Positions 6,540-10,224 of a stretch of 10,224 nucleotides of DNA are shown in pieces (position 1 is the stretch's first letter; every line of letters begins with the position of its first letter). The position numbers were made by a program, and so were the translations under genes. This DNA comes from Acidobacteriaceae bacterium (GTDB lineage Bacteria > Acidobacteriota > Terriglobia > Terriglobales > SbA1), in contig JAFAGX010000043.1 of NCBI GenBank assembly GCA_019237515.1, forward strand, positions 1 to 10,224, read 5' to 3'. The notes under the pieces are model-generated. The model did no database searches, was not told where the DNA came from, and saw only the letters and a list, made by a program, of their open reading frames with translations.

Positions 6540-7321
6540 AAATCGTAATCAAGATCGGCGGGGCCGCGCTGGACGATGCGTCGACGCGTCGTAAATGCGC
6601 CCATGCAGTCGCAGAGTTGGCCAGAGACGGCCATCGCGTTGCGGTCGTGCACGGAGGTGGTGGCGCGCTAACGCGGACGCTAAAGCAACTGGGACACGAA
6701 ACTGACTTCGTAAACGGGTTGCGAATCACCGATGCCACGACCCGGGATGTCGCGCTGATGGTCTTGTCGGGAATTGTGAATAAGAAACTGGTGTCAGCCA
6801 TTCAGGCCGAAGGCTTGGCGGCCCTGGGGCTGTGCGGCGGCGACGGCATGATGTTCCGAGCCCGCAAGAAACAAACTTCCGGATACGATCTTGGCTTCGT
6901 CGGCGAAATCTGCGCTGCCGATACCCGCTGGCTGGACATTGTATGGCAGCAGGGTGGAATCCCGGTCATCTCCTCGACCGCGCTTGGGGTTGATGGCGAA
7001 TATTACAACGTGAATGCTGATCAGATGGCCGCCACCTGCGCTGTGGCCTGCCACGCCGACACGTTGATCTTCCTGACTGATGTGCCAGGCGTGAGGGATG
7101 CAGAAGGAGTCGTAATGCGTTGGCTTAGCACTAAGACGGTGGCCGATCTGGTTGCTGGTTCGGTCATCACCGGCGGCATGCTGCCGAAGCTCGAAGCCTG
7201 CACTCAAGCCCTGCGGCGCGGCGTCGGCCGAGTGCGGATACTTCCCGCAGAACACGCGGAGGTTCTACCGGAATTTTATTTCAGCAAGCTTGAATGTGGG
7301 ACGGAGGTAACGCACGCGTGA
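6536..7321 (+). CDS. argB: Acetylglutamate kinase, short arginine-insensitive-looking form
   Basis: A 261-residue amino acid kinase that phosphorylates N-acetylglutamate with ATP. The start is GTG 6536, giving MKIVIKIGG, with GAGGGG 5 bases ahead and GTGA overlap with argC; an in-frame ATG at 6443 lies inside argC and would add 31 unrelated residues. Active-site residues fall almost where they do in E. coli ArgB: Lys6 and Gly8-9, HGGGG (39-43), Arg63 of GLR for the substrate carboxylate, NVNAD (158-162) and GGMLPK (213-218) with Lys218. The protein begins directly with the first strand and lacks the N-terminal helix that arginine-inhibited hexameric kinases carry. It is therefore probably a dimer not inhibited by arginine, leaving ArgR as a main control of this step; this is inference. 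The stop overlaps argD. Confidence 0.95.
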   Translation: MKIVIKIGGAALDDASTRRKCAHAVAELARDGHRVAVVHGGGGALTRTLKQLGHETDFVNGLRITDATTRDVALMVLSGIVNKKLVSAIQAEGLAALGLCGGDGMMFRARKKQTSGYDLGFVGEICAADTRWLDIVWQQGGIPVISSTALGVDGEYYNVNADQMAATCAVACHADTLIFLTDVPGVRDAEGVVMRWLSTKTVADLVAGSVITGGMLPKLEACTQALRRGVGRVRILPAEHAEVLPEFYFSKLECGTEVTHA

Positions 7322-8568
7322 GGCTACCCACGATCATCCGTTCTGAAGAGCAACTCCTGTTGCCGACGTATGACCGGCAAAAAGTTTTGTTCGAAAAAGG
7401 TAGAGGAGTTTATCTGTGGGACTCGCGCGGCCTACGCTATTTGGATTTTCTCAGTGGGATTGGCGTCAATGCCCTGGGTTACGGCCACCCGGCGATTCAG
7501 CGCGCGATGAAACGACAAGCGAGCCGCCTGGTTCATGTCTGTAATCTCTTTTTTCACGAGTACCAGGCGGAGCTTGCGAAACAACTCACTCGAATCTCTG
7601 GTCTTGACCGGGTGTTCTTCTGCAACAGCGGCACTGAAGCCTGGGAAGGAGCGTTGAAGTTTGCGCGCGCCTACGCACGCACGCTGGGGACAAACGGGCA
7701 CAAACCGAAATGGCGGATTTTGGCGCTCGAGAATTCGTTTCACGGCCGCACTTTTGGCGCTCTCGCCACCACTGGTCAGGCGAAGTACCGTGATCCCTTC
7801 GGCCCGATGTTACCGGGAGTCAGCTTCGTGGAATTTAATGACGTGTCCGACCTCAAGCGAAAATTTGATGGCAGTGTGTGCGCCGTTTGCATTGAGACGA
7901 TCCAAGGCGAAGGCGGGATTCGGCCGGTCAGTCCCGAGTTTTTAAGCACTGCACGAAACCTAACGAAGCGCGCTGGCACCTTGCTGCTGCTCGACGAAAT
8001 TCAGTGTGGCCTCGGCCGCACCGGAAGATATTTTGCGTACCAGCATTATGGCGTGCAACCGGATATCGTCACTGTCGCCAAGCCGCTGGCGGGCGGCTTG
8101 CCGCTAGGCGCGATTCTTACCAGCAGCCGTGTGGCTTCCGCGATCCACCCTGGCATGCATGGAAGTACATTCGGTGGCGGGCCGCTGACGTGCGCGATTG
8201 CCATCGAATTCCTAAAGATCATGGATCAGTCGTTAGATCATATCCGCGAAATCGGCAATTATTTCAGCACCAAGCTTGAAGGGCTAAACGCTAAACACCC
8301 CTGCGTTGTTGAGGTGCGCGGGATGGGACTCATGCTCGCCATGGAATTGAACTCCGCCGATCTTACCAAAGCGGTTGTTGCCGAGATGTTGAGGCGCAAA
8401 ATCCTGATCAATCGAACGAACGACCGAGTTCTGCGATTTTTGCCGCCTTACATTATTGAGAAGAAGCACGTGAATGAAGTCATTCACGAACTCGATGCCG
8501 TGCTGTCGGAAGTTCAGAAAACCAGCCACTTTGCGAAACAAAAATCCCTCACGAGGAGAAAGAGTTGA
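7318..8568 (+). CDS. argD: Acetylornithine aminotransferase
   Basis: A 416-residue class III, PLP-dependent transaminase that converts N-acetylglutamate semialdehyde and glutamate to N-acetylornithine. The start is GTG 7318: GGAGGT (7303-7308) lies 9 bases ahead and the codon forms a GTGA overlap with the argB stop. An in-frame ATG at 7294 lies upstream of that SD and was rejected. Motifs: NSGTEA (103-108) for the PLP phosphate, FHGRT (141-145), DEIQCGLGRTG (226-236) with Asp226 for the PLP nitrogen, and the Schiff-base Lys255 in AKPLAGGLPLGA (254-265), followed by GSTFGGGPL (282-290). The family also holds succinyldiaminopimelate and ornithine aminotransferases, so a dual role in lysine synthesis is possible. 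The arg context makes ArgD the safe name. It ends in a short basic tail and overlaps argF. Confidence 0.93.
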   Translation: MRLPTIIRSEEQLLLPTYDRQKVLFEKGRGVYLWDSRGLRYLDFLSGIGVNALGYGHPAIQRAMKRQASRLVHVCNLFFHEYQAELAKQLTRISGLDRVFFCNSGTEAWEGALKFARAYARTLGTNGHKPKWRILALENSFHGRTFGALATTGQAKYRDPFGPMLPGVSFVEFNDVSDLKRKFDGSVCAVCIETIQGEGGIRPVSPEFLSTARNLTKRAGTLLLLDEIQCGLGRTGRYFAYQHYGVQPDIVTVAKPLAGGLPLGAILTSSRVASAIHPGMHGSTFGGGPLTCAIAIEFLKIMDQSLDHIREIGNYFSTKLEGLNAKHPCVVEVRGMGLMLAMELNSADLTKAVVAEMLRRKILINRTNDRVLRFLPPYIIEKKHVNEVIHELDAVLSEVQKTSHFAKQKSLTRRKS

Positions 8569-9575
8569 ACACGCAAACCGTTACGGCGAGCCGCAGTATT
8601 GGCTCGTCAATTCCAAAATTGTTCTGTTGCTCCGATCTGCTCTCTACGACTGACCTTGGCCCGAGCGGCGTTGAAGCCGTGCTGCACCTGGCGCAGGTTA
8701 TGAAGTCACGTCCATCCGAGTTTCGGAGAGCGCTAACGGGCAAACAGTTGGTGATGTTCTTTGAAAAGCCGTCCCTTCGTACGCGCCTCACATTCGAAAG
8801 TGGAATGGCGAGCCTTGGCGGGTCAGCGGTTTTTGTCGATCAGACTCAAGGGCGAATTGATGCTCGCGAAAGATTAAGCGACATCGCCCATAACCTGGAG
8901 CGCTGGTTTGACGTGATTGTGCTGCGGACGTTCGCGCAAAAAACGATTGAAGATATGGCTCTGTACGCGTCAATTCCAGTGATTAATGCACTGAGCGATC
9001 GGGAACACCCGTGCCAGGCGTTGGCAGATTACTTCACCCTCCAGGAGCGTTTCGGAAACCTCAGGAACATTTGCCTCACGTATGTCGGCGACGGCAACAA
9101 TGTCGCTCATTCACTGTTGCTCAGTGCTGCCTGCCTGGGCTCGGCGATTCGAATCGCAACCCCGGTAGGATACGAACCTCACCAGGAGTTTGTGAATATT
9201 GCCAAGGAAATTGCCGGGTGTACCGGCGGCTCCATCGAATTGTTTACTGATCCGATTGCCGCGGTGAAAGGGGTCGACGCCGTTTACACCGACGCCTGGG
9301 CGAGCATGGGGCAGGAGGACGAAGCTGAGGCGCGATCGCGAATTTTCCCGCCGTATCAAGTCAACAGCAAACTCATGAAGCATGCTGGACCGCGCGCTGT
9401 GTTTATGCACTGTCTGCCGGCGCACCGGGGGCAGGAAGTCACCGATGGCGTTATGGATTCGGACCGCTCGCTGATTTTCGAGCAGGCGGAAAATCGCCTG
9501 CATGTGCAGAAAGCCGCTTTACATCTTCTCTTGGCTGGTGCATCGCGCCTGCCCGCAAGGAGTGCTCATGCGTGA
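8565..9575 (+). CDS. argF: Ornithine carbamoyltransferase
   Basis: A 336-residue anabolic transferase that makes citrulline from ornithine and carbamoyl phosphate. The carbamoyl-phosphate loop reads SLRTR (70-74), where E. coli has STRTR; the Leu form is known in other lineages and also in acetyl- and succinylornithine relatives. HPCQ (148-151), DAWASMG (243-249) for ornithine and HCLPAHRG (282-289) fit true ornithine carbamoyltransferase rather than the N-acetylornithine enzyme, whose HCLP is followed differently. The start is TTG 8565, with AGGAG (8554-8558) 6 bases ahead, overlapping the argD stop as TTGA. About 10 residues follow the usual C-terminus. The last 8 bases overlap argG. Confidence 0.93.
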   Translation: MNTQTVTASRSIGSSIPKLFCCSDLLSTTDLGPSGVEAVLHLAQVMKSRPSEFRRALTGKQLVMFFEKPSLRTRLTFESGMASLGGSAVFVDQTQGRIDARERLSDIAHNLERWFDVIVLRTFAQKTIEDMALYASIPVINALSDREHPCQALADYFTLQERFGNLRNICLTYVGDGNNVAHSLLLSAACLGSAIRIATPVGYEPHQEFVNIAKEIAGCTGGSIELFTDPIAAVKGVDAVYTDAWASMGQEDEAEARSRIFPPYQVNSKLMKHAGPRAVFMHCLPAHRGQEVTDGVMDSDRSLIFEQAENRLHVQKAALHLLLAGASRLPARSAHA

Positions 9576-10224
9576 AAAGATTGTTCTCGCCTATTCTGGC
9601 GGCCTGGATACCTCCATCATCATTCCCTGGCTGAAGGAGAATTATGCGTACGACGTAATCGCCATGGTAGGCGACGTCGGGCAGGGCGATGATATCGAAG
9701 CTGTCGTTGATAAAGCGTATAAGACGGGCGCGTGCAATGTAGTGGTTGAGGATCTGCGCGAGGAATTCCTGGCCGAATACGTTTTCCCAGCATTGAAAGC
9801 CGGCGCCGTGTATGAGCATAAGTATTTGCTTGGCACTTCGCTGGCCCGTCCCGTGATCGCCAAACATCAGGTTGAAGTCGCGTTGCACGAGGGTGCGAGC
9901 GCCGTAGCTCACGGCTGCACCGGAAAAGGCAATGATCAGGTGCGTTTTGAACTGGCGTATCAGGCGCTGGCGCCCGAACTGAAAGTCATCGCACCATGGC
10001 GAGAATGGACGCTGAAATCGCGCGAGGATTGTTTGGATTACGCCGAGCAGCACGGAATTCCGGTTGCCGCCAGCCGCGAAAAAATTCATAGTCGCGATCG
10101 CAATCTTTGGCATATCAGCCATGAAGGTGGAGAACTGGAGGATACCGCGAACGCCCCCTTGCCCGGCACATGGCAAATGACGAACTCGCCTCAGCAAGCG
10201 CCGGATCGCGAAGAGCAAGTCACG
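9568..10224 (+). CDS. argG: Argininosuccinate synthase (partial, C-terminus off the right edge)
   Basis: The frame stays open for 219 codons to the window edge, about half of the usual 400 residues. It joins citrulline and aspartate with ATP to form argininosuccinate. The PP-loop AYSGGLDTS (8-16) binds ATP pyrophosphate. [33 protein letters not shown] and [18 protein letters not shown] all match the family closely. The start is ATG 9568, with AAGGAG (9557-9562) 5 bases ahead; it overlaps the argF end by 8 bp in another frame. It is the only gene after argR in this operon that begins with ATG. argH, the next enzyme, may follow outside the window. Confidence 0.95.
   Translation, partial: MREKIVLAYSGGLDTSIIIPWLKENYAYDVIAMVGDVGQGDDIEAVVDKAYKTGACNVVVEDLREEFLAEYVFPALKAGAVYEHKYLLGTSLARPVIAKHQVEVALHEGASAVAHGCTGKGNDQVRFELAYQALAPELKVIAPWREWTLKSREDCLDYAEQHGIPVAASREKIHSRDRNLWHISHEGGELEDTANAPLPGTWQMTNSPQQAPDREEQVT

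Noticed and set aside
7294..7317. ATG 7294 as the argD start
   Set aside because: It lies ahead of the GGAGGT SD and inside argB; GTG 7318 has the SD at 9 bases and a GTGA overlap.
9451..10218. A 255-codon open frame on the minus strand opposite argF/argG
   Set aside because: It is antisense to highly conserved argG sequence, has no recognisable motif, and is explained as a by-product of codon bias in argG.

Overview
The window looks like ordinary chromosome from an Acidobacteria-like bacterium. This is inferred from three things: a TIGR02999-type ECF-like sigma factor directly upstream of a Ser/Thr kinase, the kinase's characteristic N-terminus, and a TolB-like/TPR sensor half. I compared nothing against a database, so the taxonomic call is provisional. 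No mobile elements, RNA genes or CRISPR arrays were seen.

Layout. (1) Positions 1-2360, minus strand: a two-gene signalling unit. A small sigma factor (2360-1752) is followed by a membrane-anchored Ser/Thr kinase (from 1798, running off the left edge). Their coding regions overlap by 47 bp in different frames. (2) 2361-2497: a divergent intergenic region of 137 bp with no clear SD or promoter on either side. (3) 2498-3766, plus strand: an MFS transporter of the anion:cation symporter type. (4) 3767-4008: 242 bp without a recognisable gene or convincing promoter. (5) 4009-4884: a solitary secreted protein with HExxH and a later EFFA motif, probably a zinc metalloprotease, closed by a strong intrinsic terminator (about 4909-4938). 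(6) 4981-10224: an arginine biosynthesis operon, argR-argC-argB-argD-argF-argG. It has a recognisable promoter and a perfect ARG-box palindrome at the argR start, and it runs off the right edge inside argG.

How the genes work together. argB (acetylglutamate kinase), argC (reductase), argD (aminotransferase), argF (ornithine carbamoyltransferase) and argG (argininosuccinate synthase) cover the steps from N-acetylglutamate to argininosuccinate, apart from deacetylation of acetylornithine. No argA, argJ, argE or argH lies in the window; argH may follow argG. ArgR, the arginine-responsive repressor, is the first gene and probably controls itself and the whole operon from one operator. Every junction in the operon is a stop/start overlap, and four of the five downstream genes begin at TTG or GTG. 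The first-listed ATG is therefore not the right start for argB or argD.

No wholly new system was found. The items most worth a second look are the HExxH/EFFA secreted protein, the three-half-site operator sitting on the argR start codon, the NTGA overlap chain, and the sigma/kinase overlap.
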